Shown one piece after another: positions 35,267 through 45,717 of a DNA stretch of 60,658 nucleotides; the stretch's first letter is position 1; each line of letters begins with the position of its first letter. This stretch comes from Balneolales bacterium (GTDB lineage: Bacteria > Bacteroidota > Rhodothermia > Balneolales > Cyclonatronaceae). The translations under genes and the position numbers were made by a program. The stretch spans positions 1-60,658 of the forward strand of contig JAFIET010000015.1 of the NCBI GenBank assembly GCA_020832405.1, given 5' to 3'. The notes under the pieces were generated by a model. It saw nothing but the letters and a program-made list of their open reading frames with translations, did not search any database and was not told where the DNA came from.

Positions 35267-36751
35267 ATGAGCAAGAAGGTATTGATTATTGGCACCGGTT
35301 TTGGCGCATTAGGCGCAGCTGTACGGCTTCTCTCTCGGGGGTTCGATGTTGAGATGTTTGAGAAGCGTGATAAGCCCGGCGGCCGTGCTTATGTTTATGA
35401 GGTAAATGGCTTCAAATTCGACGGCGGCCCGACCGTTATCACCGCTCCTTTTATGTTTGATGACATCTTCGCAGCTGCCGGCCGCAAACGCGAAGATTAC
35501 ATCAATTTCGTGCCCTGTCAGCCGTTCTACCGCATTTTTGACCATCAGGGCGAGTTTTTCGATTACAACAGCGAAGAAGAATTCACCCTGAAAGAAATCG
35601 AAAAACGCAACCCTGCCGACAAGCAGGGGTATCTCGATTTCCTGGCCACAACCAAGGCCATTTTCGATAAGGGCTTTACCGAACTTGCTGATGTACCCTT
35701 CCTGAAATTTACCGACATGCTCAAGGTCGCGCCTGACCTCATCAAGCTGCAGTCGTATAAGAGCGTGTATAAGTACGTTTCGCAGTTTATTCAGGATGAT
35801 TTCCTCCGCCGCTGCTTCTCTTTCCATCCCCTGCTTGTTGGCGGCAATCCGTTCGATACCACCTCCATCTACGCCATGATTCACTACCTCGAGCGGGAAT
35901 GGGGCGTGCACTATGCCATGGGCGGCACCGGCGCCATCGTAAAAGCACTTACCGACCTGATTGAAGACCTTGGCGGCAAAATCCATCTCAGCACCGAAGT
36001 AGATGAAATCGTGATCGAAAACCGCATCACCAAGGGGCTGAAGCTCAAAGACGGCAGCTTCCACCCTGCCGATGCCGTCGTTTCAAACGCGGATGTGCCC
36101 TTCACCTACCGTCACCTCATTAAAGAGGAAAACCGGCGCAAGTACACCAACCGCAAGCTCGACCGCATGCACTACAGCATGTCGCTGTTTGTGATTTACT
36201 TCGGCACCAAAAAACGCTACCTCGATACCAAACTGAAGCATCACAACATTATTCTGGGTGAGCGTTACAAAGGCCTGCTCAAAGATATTTTCCACGAGAA
36301 AACCCTCTCCGAAGATTTCTCGCTGTATCTGCACATGCCCACGATCACCGACCCGACAATCGCGCCCGACGGCTGCGAGTCGTTTTACGTGCTCTCACCG
36401 GTGCCGCACCTGGATTCCGGCACCGACTGGACCAAAGCCGCCAAGCCGTACCGCGACGCCATCATGCAGTTCCTCGAGGATAATTACCTGCCCGACCTTC
36501 AGGAAAACATCATCGCTGAGCACTACATCGATCCGATTCACTTCGAGCGCGACCTCAACAGTTTCCGCGGCTCAGCTTTTTCGGTCGAGCCCCTGCTCAC
36601 GCAATCGGCCTGGTTCCGGCCGCACAACCGCAGCGAGGAGTCGCCTAACCTGTATTTCGTGGGCGCAGGCACACACCCCGGTGCAGGCCTTCCCGGCGTG
36701 CTTTCCTCCTCCAAAATTGCGGAAAAGCTGCTCACCGGCGAAATCGGCTGA
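35267..36751 (+). CDS. CrtI-type phytoene/carotenoid desaturase
   Basis: A 494-residue FAD enzyme from the ATG at 35267, chosen because the dinucleotide-binding fold begins right after it: [19 protein letters not shown] with GxGxxG, then [15 protein letters not shown] and [11 protein letters not shown]. The C-terminus has [16 protein letters not shown], the hallmark of the CrtI/CrtN desaturase group. The open frame extends 48 codons upstream, but that part is not family-like. It would introduce double bases into a carotenoid backbone at the membrane, using FAD. Neither phytoene synthase (crtB) nor a cyclase is adjacent, so phytoene versus a later carotenoid is not settled. Confidence 0.88.
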   Translation: MSKKVLIIGTGFGALGAAVRLLSRGFDVEMFEKRDKPGGRAYVYEVNGFKFDGGPTVITAPFMFDDIFAAAGRKREDYINFVPCQPFYRIFDHQGEFFDYNSEEEFTLKEIEKRNPADKQGYLDFLATTKAIFDKGFTELADVPFLKFTDMLKVAPDLIKLQSYKSVYKYVSQFIQDDFLRRCFSFHPLLVGGNPFDTTSIYAMIHYLEREWGVHYAMGGTGAIVKALTDLIEDLGGKIHLSTEVDEIVIENRITKGLKLKDGSFHPADAVVSNADVPFTYRHLIKEENRRKYTNRKLDRMHYSMSLFVIYFGTKKRYLDTKLKHHNIILGERYKGLLKDIFHEKTLSEDFSLYLHMPTITDPTIAPDGCESFYVLSPVPHLDSGTDWTKAAKPYRDAIMQFLEDNYLPDLQENIIAEHYIDPIHFERDLNSFRGSAFSVEPLLTQSAWFRPHNRSEESPNLYFVGAGTHPGAGLPGVLSSSKIAEKLLTGEIG

Positions 36752-36824
36752 TCTAAAACGGTACAACAGTAGCTTTTTTTAAAGGGTGATGGATACGCTC
36801 ATCGCCCTAAAAAATCATCAAACC

Positions 36825-36863
36825 AAAAAAGCCCGTCTTCCTGTAAAGGTAACGGGCTTTTTT
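36825..36863. terminator. Bidirectional terminator between crtI-like and aldolase genes
   Basis: AAAAAAGCCCGT pairs with ACGGGCTTTTTT between the convergent desaturase and aldolase genes. The G/C stem and flanking A/T runs give a U tract on either strand. A second stem, AGGGTGATG/CATCGCCCT (36783-36808), lies just before it. Confidence 0.8.
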
Positions 36864-36906
36864 GATTTTGATGCAGGATGAAGAGGAAGCCCTTCACCCT
36901 AAAAAA

Positions 36907-37563
36907 TTACTTAAGGGAAGCCTGAAGCTTATCCCAGTCGGCAAGGAATTTTTCCAGGCCACTGTCGGTGAGCGGGTGTTTCAGCAGGCCTTCCATCACA
37001 CTGAGGGGCATGGTTGCCACATCAGCGCCCATGCGCGCGCACTCAACTACGTGCATCGGGTGGCGGATGCTCGCCGCAAGCACTTCGGTCTGAAAGCTGT
37101 AGTTGGTGTAAATGGTCACAATATCTTCGATCAGGGCGAGGCCGTCGTGCGAGATGTCGTCGAGGCGGCCGAGGAAGGGCGAGATGTAGGTCGCACCGGC
37201 TTTGGCGGCAATCAGCGCCTGCGTAGATGAGAAACAGAGGGTGCAGTTGGTGCGGATGCCTTCCTCCGAAAAGGTTTTGATAGCCTTAATGCCGTCTTTG
37301 ATAAGCGGGATTTTGACAACCACATTATCGGCAATCGTTGCGAGGCGGCGGCCTTCTTCCAGCATTTCAGCGTAGGTGGTCGAAACAACTTCCGCAGAGA
37401 CATCTCCAGCTACCATTTCGCAGATTTTGGCTACATGCCCTTCAAAATCACGGACGCCAACCTTGGCACAAAGTGACGGGTTTGTGGTAACCCCGTCAAG
37501 AACGCCCATGGCTTCGGCTTCTTTAATTTCGCTGAGGTCTGCGCTGTCAATAAAAAATTTCAT
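36907..37563 (-). CDS. Transaldolase / fructose-6-phosphate aldolase family protein
   Basis: A 218-residue protein of the short transaldolase (subfamily 3B, MipB/TalC-like) class. It begins [13 protein letters not shown], has GVTTNPSL, and the Schiff-base lysine is Lys84 in [29 protein letters not shown] and [11 protein letters not shown] complete the active site. Members act as transaldolases in the pentose phosphate pathway or cleave fructose 6-phosphate to dihydroxyacetone and glyceraldehyde 3-phosphate; sequence alone does not separate them, but GRLDD with the preceding Phe is more often seen in transaldolases. It stands alone, converging on the desaturase gene. Confidence 0.92.
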   Translation of the reverse strand: MKFFIDSADLSEIKEAEAMGVLDGVTTNPSLCAKVGVRDFEGHVAKICEMVAGDVSAEVVSTTYAEMLEEGRRLATIADNVVVKIPLIKDGIKAIKTFSEEGIRTNCTLCFSSTQALIAAKAGATYISPFLGRLDDISHDGLALIEDIVTIYTNYSFQTEVLAASIRHPMHVVECARMGADVATMPLSVMEGLLKHPLTDSGLEKFLADWDKLQASLK

Positions 37564-37998
37564 GGGTAAAGTTTTCCTGAATTAATCTCCGGTTTGGCCG
37601 GCACACGGGCCGGATTTCTGATACGGCAAAGGTACGGATTTTTAACGGCATTCATGCGCTGCGCTGCCATGGATTTAACCGCGGGCAGCTGCAAAGAGCT
37701 TATTTTTCCTGCACTGCAACGAATAGCAGATTTACAGGGTTAATTTACCCACTATGTTCATGTCATTGATACGCTTACACTTTCATGCCCGGCTGTTTAG
37801 CTCTCTAAACCGGTTTTTTACAGCCTTTTCTTTTTTACATAAAAATCCGCTACAGTCGTCATTAAAAGCCCAAGTGTTAAATAATATGAATCAGCCGAAT
37901 TTACGCGAACGGGTGAAGCATCCGTTCGTCCAATCGCTTTATTATCCCGCTGTATTTTCAACTTCTCAAACAACAATCATCACAACTCTATTTTTATC
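37564..37998. other. Divergent intergenic region, 435 bp
   Basis: The longest gene-free stretch apart from the corrected start areas. It separates the aldolase (minus) from the RND adaptor (plus). G/C-rich inverted CCGG repeats lie near 37590-37615 just upstream of the aldolase. A small plus-strand frame (37754-38002) has no family features or ribosome site and overlaps the adaptor start. It probably carries promoters for both sides; I see no RNA gene. Confidence 0.5.
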
Positions 37999-39204
37999 GT
38001 GATTCGTCTCCTTTTTTCAGCACTCCTTATTATCGCATTGGCCTCCTGCTCAGGCCGTTCATCAGGGGATCAGCAGCGCCCGGGTGGTTTTGACCCCAGC
38101 GCCTTTCAGCGCGGCACCAGCGTACAGGTCGCCGAAATTTCAAGAAGCAGCATATCCGAAATTGTTCGGGGGTTTGGCAACATTCAGGCACAGGATCAGG
38201 TGCGGGTTTCGCCTCAGGTTTCCGAGCGTGTAAGCAGCATCCATGCTGATCTGGGCGATACTGTTCGTGTGGGCACCGTTCTGGCACGGCTGCGCGATGT
38301 CACGATTTTGGATCAGGTACGGCGTGATGAGCGTCAGGTTGAGCAGGCCCGCAGCGCCGTAAGCCGCGACAGCCTTGAGTTCACCCGCGCACAAACCCTG
38401 TTTGACCGCAACCTGATCAGCAGCTCAGAGATTGAATCAGCGCGGGTTTCTTATCTCAATTCGCAGGCGCAGTACGAAGCCGCGCGGGCTTCGCTCACGC
38501 AGAGCCGGGAAAGCCTGGCCTTTACCGAAGTGCGCTCGCCGGTAAACGGCGTTGTTACCCGGCGCAGCATCAGCCCGGGCGACCTTGCCTCGGTGGGCAG
38601 CGTGATTTATGAAATCTCAAACCTGGCCGGCTACGAAATCCGGCTGTTCCTTCCGCTTCAGGACCGCCGCCGGGTGCGGCTCAATCAGACGGTTGATATC
38701 CGCCTCACCGGCGAAGCCCATCACTCGGCCCGCGGCGTGGTTTCGCGCATCAGCCCGGGCCTTGATCCGGTAACCGGTCTGGCCGAGGTGGTTATCAGCC
38801 TCACCGATATGCGCGATGTCATTTTGCCCGGCAGCCTTGCCGAAGCTTCTATCGTAGTGCAAACCAACCCGGAGAGCATCGTAATACCCCGGAACGCGCT
38901 GGTCGAAAACGTGCAGACCATTCTGGATCCCGAAACCAACACCATCCGCATTAACCGGGCTTTCAACGCTTTTGTGGCACAGGGCGATACCGTTGCTGTG
39001 CTTCGTGAGCTTGAGCTCGGCCTGCAGCAGGGCGACCGCATTGAGGTTGTTTCCGGCCTTCGTGACGGCGACCGACTGATCGTTACCGGGCAGGGCGGCC
39101 TGGAAAACAACTCCCGCATCCGCGTAGCCGGCAGCCGTGCCCCGCGGCCTGCGCGCGAAATTCCCATTTCGACTGAATCAGATACGACTGCTGCCAGCGA
39201 GTAA
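37999..39204 (+). CDS. RND efflux periplasmic adaptor (membrane fusion lipoprotein)
   Basis: A 401-residue AcrA/HlyD-type adaptor. The start is GTG at 37999; LLIIALASCSGRSS is a lipoprotein signal with the lipidated Cys at residue 17. A barrel-sandwich (lipoyl-like) part with VSPQVSERVSSIHADLGDTVRVG is followed by an alpha-hairpin (about residues 110-180), the return half with FTEVRSPVNGVVTRRSISPGDLAS, a beta-barrel, and a C-terminal Gly/Asp-rich domain with GLRDGDRLIVTGQGGLE. It links the inner-membrane permeases encoded downstream to an outer-membrane channel. The next gene begins 61 bases later. No TolC gene lies in this operon. Confidence 0.93.
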   Translation: MIRLLFSALLIIALASCSGRSSGDQQRPGGFDPSAFQRGTSVQVAEISRSSISEIVRGFGNIQAQDQVRVSPQVSERVSSIHADLGDTVRVGTVLARLRDVTILDQVRRDERQVEQARSAVSRDSLEFTRAQTLFDRNLISSSEIESARVSYLNSQAQYEAARASLTQSRESLAFTEVRSPVNGVVTRRSISPGDLASVGSVIYEISNLAGYEIRLFLPLQDRRRVRLNQTVDIRLTGEAHHSARGVVSRISPGLDPVTGLAEVVISLTDMRDVILPGSLAEASIVVQTNPESIVIPRNALVENVQTILDPETNTIRINRAFNAFVAQGDTVAVLRELELGLQQGDRIEVVSGLRDGDRLIVTGQGGLENNSRIRVAGSRAPRPAREIPISTESDTTAASE

Positions 39205-39265
39205 GCGGTACATCAAACATCACTTCCGTTCTGAAACCGATTACCCGCACGCCTGAAATTTTCTT

Positions 39266-42200
39266 ATGAAGCAGCTTCCAAAAATAGCCGTCGCCCGCCC
39301 CGTCACCTTCATCATGCTCGCGCTGGTGGTGATCGGTTTCGGTATGTTCGGCCTCTCCCGCCTCAATCTGAACCTCTACCCCGATGTCTCCTTCCCCACC
39401 ATCACCATCTACACCACCTACGACGGTGTAGCCCCGGAAGACATCGAAACCCTCATCAGCCGCCCTCTTGAAGAACTTGTAGGCGGCATCAGCGGCCTGC
39501 GCCGTGTGCGCTCGCTGTCGAGTCAGGGCTCCTCGGTTATCAAACTCTACTTCAACTGGGGCACCGATTTGTTTGTGGCACAGAATGATGTGCGGAAACA
39601 GGTCGATTTTGCCCGGCGCATCATCCCCGATGATGCCGATCAGCCCATCATTTTTGCCTACGACCCCAATCAGGAGCCGGTGATGGTGTTCACGCTCAGC
39701 TCCAACACCCGGAGTCCGGTGGAGCTGCGCACCTATTCCACGCAGCAGCTTGAGCAGCGCTTTGAGCGCATCCCCGGGGTTGCCTCCGCCGAAACGAGCG
39801 GCGGACTCGAACGGCAGATTAATATCTGGATGAACACCGATCAGATTCTGGCCTACAACCTCGATATCGGCTCGGTAGCACAGCGGCTGCGTCAGGAAAA
39901 CGTGCAGGTGCCCGCCGGTGAACTGGTAGAAGGCCGCCTCGTTTACTCGCTGCGCACAACCGGCGAGTTTCAGAACATCGAAGAAATCCGCGATGCCATC
40001 GTGGCCATTCGCGACGGCGAGCCGGTGCGCCTGCGCGACATCGCCGAAGTGGAAGACGGCGTGCGGCAGCCGATCGGAAACGTGCGGGTACAGGGTGAGG
40101 AAGGCGTGATCATAAATCTGTACCGGCAAAGCGACGTCAACATCGTTTCGACCGCTCAGAATGTGCGCACCGAGCTCGATAACATCCGCCGCACCCTCCC
40201 CGCCGGCGTTTCGCTGGAAGTGCTCACCGACCGCTCCGAGTTTATCGAGCTTTCCATCCGCAACATTTACATCACCGCCCTGATCGCAATCGGGCTCGTG
40301 GTAACCATCCTGCTGCTGTTCCTGAGGAGCTTCCGCACGGCCATTATTGTGGCGATCTCCATTCCGGTATCCATCATCGCGACCTTCAGCATCATGGATT
40401 TCGGAAACGTTACCCTGAACGTGATTTCGCTCTCCGGCCTCACGCTTGCCGTGGGCCTTGTGGTGGATAATGCCGTGGTGGTGCTCGAAAACATCTTCCG
40501 GTTCAGGGAAGACAAATACAAGGGTGATGAAGCCTCGGTGAAGGGCGCACAGGAAGTAGCCGGGCCCATCATCGTTTCAACCCTCACAACTGTTGTGGTT
40601 TTTCTGCCCGTGCTTTTTGTGCCAGGCATTGCAGGCTTTCTGTTCCGCGACCTCGCCCTCACCATTTCCTTCGCCCTCGGGGTTTCAACGGTTGTGGCCC
40701 TGACCCTCATCCCGCTTATGACCTCGAGGTTGTTTAAAGGGAAAACGAAAAAGGTGAGTGATAATACGGCAGCGGCATCCGGACCGGATCAGGAAGATGA
40801 AGGATTTCAGGAAAAGAGAAATCCGTTTTTTGAGCGTCTCAGCACGGCATACGCCAGCACTCTGGAAAAACTGCTGGGCAAGAGCGGATTTGTGGTTGGT
40901 ATCGCCATTCTGTTCCTGATACTGACAACACCCCTGATCTTCAATCTTGGCGGGGAGTTTTTCCCGCAGGTGGATGAAAACGCCTTCGTGATTGAGCTCA
41001 CCCGTGAGCCCGGCGTGAATTTGTTTGAGCTGGAAGAGTCGTTCAAACATGCGGAGCGCATCATTCAGGAAACCATACCCGAAGCCCGCCTGATTGTTTC
41101 CGATTACGGGGATAAGCGCGGGGTTGAAGGGGCCGAGTTTCCGGGCGGCTTCCGCGGCATCATCCGGGTGGAGCTGGTTTCCTCGCGGGAGCGCAGCCGG
41201 GGTCAGCTGGCCATTGTGGCACAGCTGCTCGACGACCTCCGCGAAGTGCCCGGCGCAACGACCCGCGAACTGCGGCAGAATCCGCTCAACCCCGACGGCG
41301 ACGACGGCCTGATCGTGAATATTTTCGGTTTTGATCTGGAAACCAAGCGTGAGCTTTCCGACGGGGTGATGGCTGCCATGCTCGAAATTGACGGCATTGT
41401 GGCGGCCTCCTCCTCAGCCGACGAAGGCCGCCCGGAGCTTCGCGTGATAATGGACCGCGAGCGCATCAGCCGCAACGGCCTCACAACCGCGCAGGTTGCC
41501 AACGCCATCAGCGATGCCATCCGCGGCAACACGGCAACGACTTTCATCGATCAGGGGCTGCAGTTCGATATAAACGTGCAGCTTGCCGCCGCCGAAACCG
41601 TGAACTCGGCTGACCTCGAGCGCATCCAAATCCGCACCGATGCCGGCACATGGATGCCCCTGTCGAACCTCGCGCGGGTTGAGCGCTACACCGGCCCGTC
41701 GAACATCCTGCGCATCAATCAGGAACGCGTAACCGAAATTCAGGCGGATCTGGGCAACATTGATCTTCAGACCGCAACCAACCTGGTAACGCAGCGGCTC
41801 AATCAGATTCAGTGGCCCGACCGCTACCGCTTCGAAATCGGCGGTACAGCCGACGAGCAGCGGCAGTCGTTCATCTTCCTGCTCATCGCATTCATTGTAG
41901 CAGCAACGCTGGCTTATATGGTGATGGCCTCACAGTTCGAAAGCCTGCTCGAGCCCTTCATCATCATTTTTACCATTCCACTCGCACTTTCGGGCGTATT
42001 CGCGGCTTTGGCCATCTCCGGCACACCGGTGAGTGTAACCGCGCTCATAGGCCTCATTCTGCTCTCCGGTATTGTGGTGAACAACGGCATCGTGATGATC
42101 GACTACATCAAGATTCTGCAGGCGCGCGGCCTCAGCCGGGAGAAGGCCATCATCACCGGAGCAAGCCGCAGGCTACGGCCCATCATCATGACGGCCGCAA

Positions 42201-42409
42201 CAACTATTCTGTGTATGATTCCCCTGGCTTTTGAGCTGGGTGAAGGCGCCGAAACCTGGAGCCCGATGGCACGCACGGTAATCGGCGGGCTAACCGCATC
42301 CACCATCCTGATGCTGTTTTTCGTGCCCTGCCTGTACTACCTGTTCAACCGCATGCTCGAGAAACTCGGATTCAGCACCAACACCAAATCAGATCCGCTG
42401 GCTGAATAG
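39266..42409 (+). CDS. RND efflux permease A (HAE1/AcrB-like)
   Basis: A 1047-residue proton-driven pump subunit with 12 predicted membrane helices in two halves. ARPVTFIMLALVVIGFGMF forms helix 1, two large periplasmic loops follow, and GLTLAVGLVVDNAVVVLEN marks helix 4, where the usual Asp-Asp proton site of AcrB reads Asp-Asn. FEIGGTADEQRQSF begins the second half and LILLSGIVVNNGIVMIDYI marks helix 10. A charged, low-complexity cytoplasmic loop (about residues 495-515) joins the halves. It probably exports hydrophobic compounds or lipids using the adaptor encoded upstream and partners with permease B, whose gene begins 48 bases later. Confidence 0.95.
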   Translation: MKQLPKIAVARPVTFIMLALVVIGFGMFGLSRLNLNLYPDVSFPTITIYTTYDGVAPEDIETLISRPLEELVGGISGLRRVRSLSSQGSSVIKLYFNWGTDLFVAQNDVRKQVDFARRIIPDDADQPIIFAYDPNQEPVMVFTLSSNTRSPVELRTYSTQQLEQRFERIPGVASAETSGGLERQINIWMNTDQILAYNLDIGSVAQRLRQENVQVPAGELVEGRLVYSLRTTGEFQNIEEIRDAIVAIRDGEPVRLRDIAEVEDGVRQPIGNVRVQGEEGVIINLYRQSDVNIVSTAQNVRTELDNIRRTLPAGVSLEVLTDRSEFIELSIRNIYITALIAIGLVVTILLLFLRSFRTAIIVAISIPVSIIATFSIMDFGNVTLNVISLSGLTLAVGLVVDNAVVVLENIFRFREDKYKGDEASVKGAQEVAGPIIVSTLTTVVVFLPVLFVPGIAGFLFRDLALTISFALGVSTVVALTLIPLMTSRLFKGKTKKVSDNTAAASGPDQEDEGFQEKRNPFFERLSTAYASTLEKLLGKSGFVVGIAILFLILTTPLIFNLGGEFFPQVDENAFVIELTREPGVNLFELEESFKHAERIIQETIPEARLIVSDYGDKRGVEGAEFPGGFRGIIRVELVSSRERSRGQLAIVAQLLDDLREVPGATTRELRQNPLNPDGDDGLIVNIFGFDLETKRELSDGVMAAMLEIDGIVAASSSADEGRPELRVIMDRERISRNGLTTAQVANAISDAIRGNTATTFIDQGLQFDINVQLAAAETVNSADLERIQIRTDAGTWMPLSNLARVERYTGPSNILRINQERVTEIQADLGNIDLQTATNLVTQRLNQIQWPDRYRFEIGGTADEQRQSFIFLLIAFIVAATLAYMVMASQFESLLEPFIIIFTIPLALSGVFAALAISGTPVSVTALIGLILLSGIVVNNGIVMIDYIKILQARGLSREKAIITGASRRLRPIIMTAATTILCMIPLAFELGEGAETWSPMARTVIGGLTASTILMLFFVPCLYYLFNRMLEKLGFSTNTKSDPLAE

Positions 42410-42456
42410 CAAGCCGCTCCCCCCATCTCCCCTCCGCAACACGCAACACATCTCTT

Positions 42457-45400
42457 ATGAATACAAAAGGCATCATTTACAAACTCCTGCGGCGGCCGGT
42501 TACGGTGCTGATGGTGACCCTGCTCACCATCGGATTCGGGCTGTTTGCCCTGGCCAACCTCAAAATTACGCTGCTGCCCAACATCGATATTCCGGTGGTG
42601 GCCATTTCAGCGAATTACCGTGATGTTGCCCCGGAAGACATCAAACGAATCCTCGCCATCCCCATCGAAAACGCGGTAGCCTCGATCGACGGCGTTGAGA
42701 GCATCGAAACGACGGTGCGCAAGGGAGGGATGTTTCTGGTGATGCGCCTAAAAGGCGGAACCAACGCACAGCGGGTGGAAATGGATGCGCGGGAAGCCAT
42801 CGACCGCATCCGGGCAACCATACCGCGTGAGGCGGGTCAGCCGCTGATTTTTCAGTTCGACCCCGAGCGCCGCCCGATTATGAGCCTGAGCGTGTCGGCT
42901 GCCAACCGCGGCCTCGATGAACTCCGCCTGCTGAGCGAAACCATGATTGAGCCCATGTTCGAGCGCATTCAGGGCGTAGCCTCCGCCGAAACGCAGGGCG
43001 GGCTTCAGCGGGCCATCTATGTGAACCTGAGCCCCGAACGCATGGCGCAGCACCGGGTCGTAACCGGAGATGTTGAGCGGGCGCTTTCCGGCAACAATGT
43101 GCAGATCCCCATCGGCAACCTGGTGAGCGACCGGCAAAGCTACAGCATACGCGCAGAAGCCATTTACCGCTCGATCGAAGAAATAAACGACACCATCATC
43201 CGGTTTACCGAAAACGGCGTACCCGTGCGGCTTTCGGATGTGGGGGAAGCGATTGATACCTTTGTGGACATCACGGCGCTCGTGGAAGTAAACGGCCTGA
43301 ACAGCGTAACGCTTGACATTCAGAAACAATCCGACGCCAACACGCTTGACGTTGCGATGGATGTAATTGCGGCTATTCCCTCAATTGAAGCCATCATGCC
43401 GCCGGGGGTAAACCTGCAGGTACTCAACAATGAGGGAGAGTTTATTGAGAACTCCATCCGCAACCTCACCCAATCGGCCCTCGTGGCTTTGGCGCTCGTA
43501 GCGCTCATTTTGTTTATTTTTATGGGAAGCTACCGCGCCGCGACCATCGTAGCTTTCAGCATCCCGATTTCGATGACGGCTACCTTTGCGGCCATGTATT
43601 TCAGCGGGGTAACGCTCAACATTATCTCCATCACCGGTCTTGCTTTGGCGGTCGGGCTTCTGGTGGATAATTCGATTGTGGTGCTCGATAACATCATCGC
43701 CAAAATCGAAAAGGGAGAGGCCATTTTTGAGGCGGTCCTCAACGGAACCAACGAAATGAAGGAAGCGCTGCTGGGCTCAACGCTTACGACCCTGGCGGTT
43801 TTCATCCCGATCTTTTTCCTCAGCGGCTTTACCGGGCAGATTGCCAAAGATCTGGCGCTCACCATTTCCTATGCCATTTCGCTTTCGTTCATCGCTTCAA
43901 TTGTGCTGCTGCCGGTTTTTGCTTCGAAGTTTTTGCGGCCTGACAGCGTGAACACGAACAGCTTTATGTTTCGCTTCATCGAAAAAACGCAGGGGCGTTA
44001 CGAGCGGATTCTCCGCTGGCAGCTGCTGCACAAGCGTTACACCGTACTGCTTATTCTCGGCGTACTGTTTGGTATTGGCTGGCTTTTCACACAGGTTGAA
44101 GGAGAGTTTTTCCCCGATAACGACACCGGCGACCTTGTGGTGGATGTTTCCCTCGTTAGCGGCGCGCAGCTTACCCAAACCGCAGAAACCCTGCGGGATA
44201 TTACCGGCAGGCTGCTCGACGATGAGCGGGTTCAGACAACCGTAACGACCATCGGCCGGAGCGGCTGGCGCAGGGAAAGCAACGTGGGCCGGATTACGGT
44301 TTCGCTCGTTCCCTCCCGCGAGCGCACCCAAACTACCGATGAAGTTGCGATGGAGCTTCGCCGGTCACTCATTTACGACGACACTACCATCCGGGTATTT
44401 GGTCAGCAGGGCTTTGGTCCCGGCGGCGGAGGCGGAGGCGGTTTCGGACAGGGCATGGGGAATATTACCGTGAGCCTGATCGGCCCCGATGTGAGCATCC
44501 TTCAGGGACTTACCGACCGCATCGAAACCGTAATGCTGCAGGACAGCACCGTTATTGCCGTTGACAACCCGCGCGTTGGCACCCTGCCTGAAGTGGTTTA
44601 TCAGCTCGACCGCTTTGCCCTGGGCCGCATGGGCAGCTCATTTAACGAAGCTGCCAACAGTTTCAAAACCCAGACCCGCGGCACACAGGTCGGGCAATTC
44701 CGCATCGACGGGCGGGAGTTCCCGATTGAAGTACGCCTGGAAGACCACTATCGCAGAGGCCTTGAAAGCCTGAACCGGCTGCAGGTTGCACGGGTTGGCG
44801 AGCAGGGAATTCCGGTGCAGGCCGTGGGCTTTTTTGAAGAATTTGAAGGCTTCAACACCATCCGGCGAACGAACCGCGAAACCCGGCTTGATGTGAACAT
44901 CAGGGTTCAGGGCAGCGCAGCAGTGCACCGTGACCGCCTCATAGCCTTTTTCGAAGAAGAAATTGTACTGCCTGACGGATACCGCTACGAATTTACCGGT
45001 GCCATTCAGGATCAGCAGAGCAGTCAGCGGGAGCTGTTTCTGGCCCTGCTTGCAGCAATTGTGCTCACCTTTATGGTGATGGCTGCCAAATTTGAGAGCA
45101 TCCGCGACCCCTTCGTGATTCTGTTCACCATACCGCTGGCTTTCTTTGGTGCCTATCTGATGCTGTACGCAACCGGCACACCGTTCAGCGTGCCCGCCGG
45201 CATCGGTATGCTCATCCTCGTTGGGATTGTGGTGAACAACGGCATCGTGCTTGTTGACTACATCAACCAGAACACCCGTACCGATATGAGCCCTGAGGAG
45301 TACCTTGAACGCTTTCTGAGCGCAGCCGGCAGAAGGCTCCGCCCGGTACTGCTCACCATGCTCACAACCATATTCTCCATGATTCCGCTTGCTTTGGCCA

Positions 45401-45591
45401 TAGGTGATGGCTCCGAGACCTGGAGTCCGCTGGCACGGGCGGTAATCGGGGGTCTGTTCTTTGCCTCTGTGTTCACACTATTTGTGGTACCGGTAATTTA
45501 TGCCGGTATTTCCCGCACAAAATACCGGTTGCTCAAAGCCGTTAAAGTGAGCGAGAAACAGGCACGGCAGCAGATTTCAGCTGCTGAATAA
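42457..45591 (+). CDS. RND efflux permease B (HAE1/AcrB-like)
   Basis: A 1044-residue second permease, clearly related to permease A but diverged throughout: RRPVTVLMVTLLTIGFGLF, GLALAVGLLVDNSIVVLDN (again Asp-Asn at the helix 4 site) and LILVGIVVNNGIVLVDYI. A Gly-rich segment of about 16 residues (GPGGGGGGGFGQGMG) sits before the second periplasmic half and has no equivalent in permease A. Two different permeases behind one adaptor resemble MdtABC, in which MdtB and MdtC form mixed trimers. The substrate is unknown. Confidence 0.95.
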   Translation: MNTKGIIYKLLRRPVTVLMVTLLTIGFGLFALANLKITLLPNIDIPVVAISANYRDVAPEDIKRILAIPIENAVASIDGVESIETTVRKGGMFLVMRLKGGTNAQRVEMDAREAIDRIRATIPREAGQPLIFQFDPERRPIMSLSVSAANRGLDELRLLSETMIEPMFERIQGVASAETQGGLQRAIYVNLSPERMAQHRVVTGDVERALSGNNVQIPIGNLVSDRQSYSIRAEAIYRSIEEINDTIIRFTENGVPVRLSDVGEAIDTFVDITALVEVNGLNSVTLDIQKQSDANTLDVAMDVIAAIPSIEAIMPPGVNLQVLNNEGEFIENSIRNLTQSALVALALVALILFIFMGSYRAATIVAFSIPISMTATFAAMYFSGVTLNIISITGLALAVGLLVDNSIVVLDNIIAKIEKGEAIFEAVLNGTNEMKEALLGSTLTTLAVFIPIFFLSGFTGQIAKDLALTISYAISLSFIASIVLLPVFASKFLRPDSVNTNSFMFRFIEKTQGRYERILRWQLLHKRYTVLLILGVLFGIGWLFTQVEGEFFPDNDTGDLVVDVSLVSGAQLTQTAETLRDITGRLLDDERVQTTVTTIGRSGWRRESNVGRITVSLVPSRERTQTTDEVAMELRRSLIYDDTTIRVFGQQGFGPGGGGGGGFGQGMGNITVSLIGPDVSILQGLTDRIETVMLQDSTVIAVDNPRVGTLPEVVYQLDRFALGRMGSSFNEAANSFKTQTRGTQVGQFRIDGREFPIEVRLEDHYRRGLESLNRLQVARVGEQGIPVQAVGFFEEFEGFNTIRRTNRETRLDVNIRVQGSAAVHRDRLIAFFEEEIVLPDGYRYEFTGAIQDQQSSQRELFLALLAAIVLTFMVMAAKFESIRDPFVILFTIPLAFFGAYLMLYATGTPFSVPAGIGMLILVGIVVNNGIVLVDYINQNTRTDMSPEEYLERFLSAAGRRLRPVLLTMLTTIFSMIPLALAIGDGSETWSPLARAVIGGLFFASVFTLFVVPVIYAGISRTKYRLLKAVKVSEKQARQQISAAE

Positions 45592-45717
45592 AAGCTGATG
45601 CTATAGCTTCAGAACGAAATCAAAGCAGCGGAATGCTTAAACTGCATGACAATGACTTATTTTTTGCTTATATATACTACAATTGAAACAGCTCACTAAA
45701 CCCGATTACACACTATC

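Noticed and set aside
37754-38002. 82-codon plus-strand frame in the gap before the RND adaptor
   Set aside because: No ribosome site or domain, unstructured composition, and it overlaps the GTG start of a well-supported lipoprotein gene.
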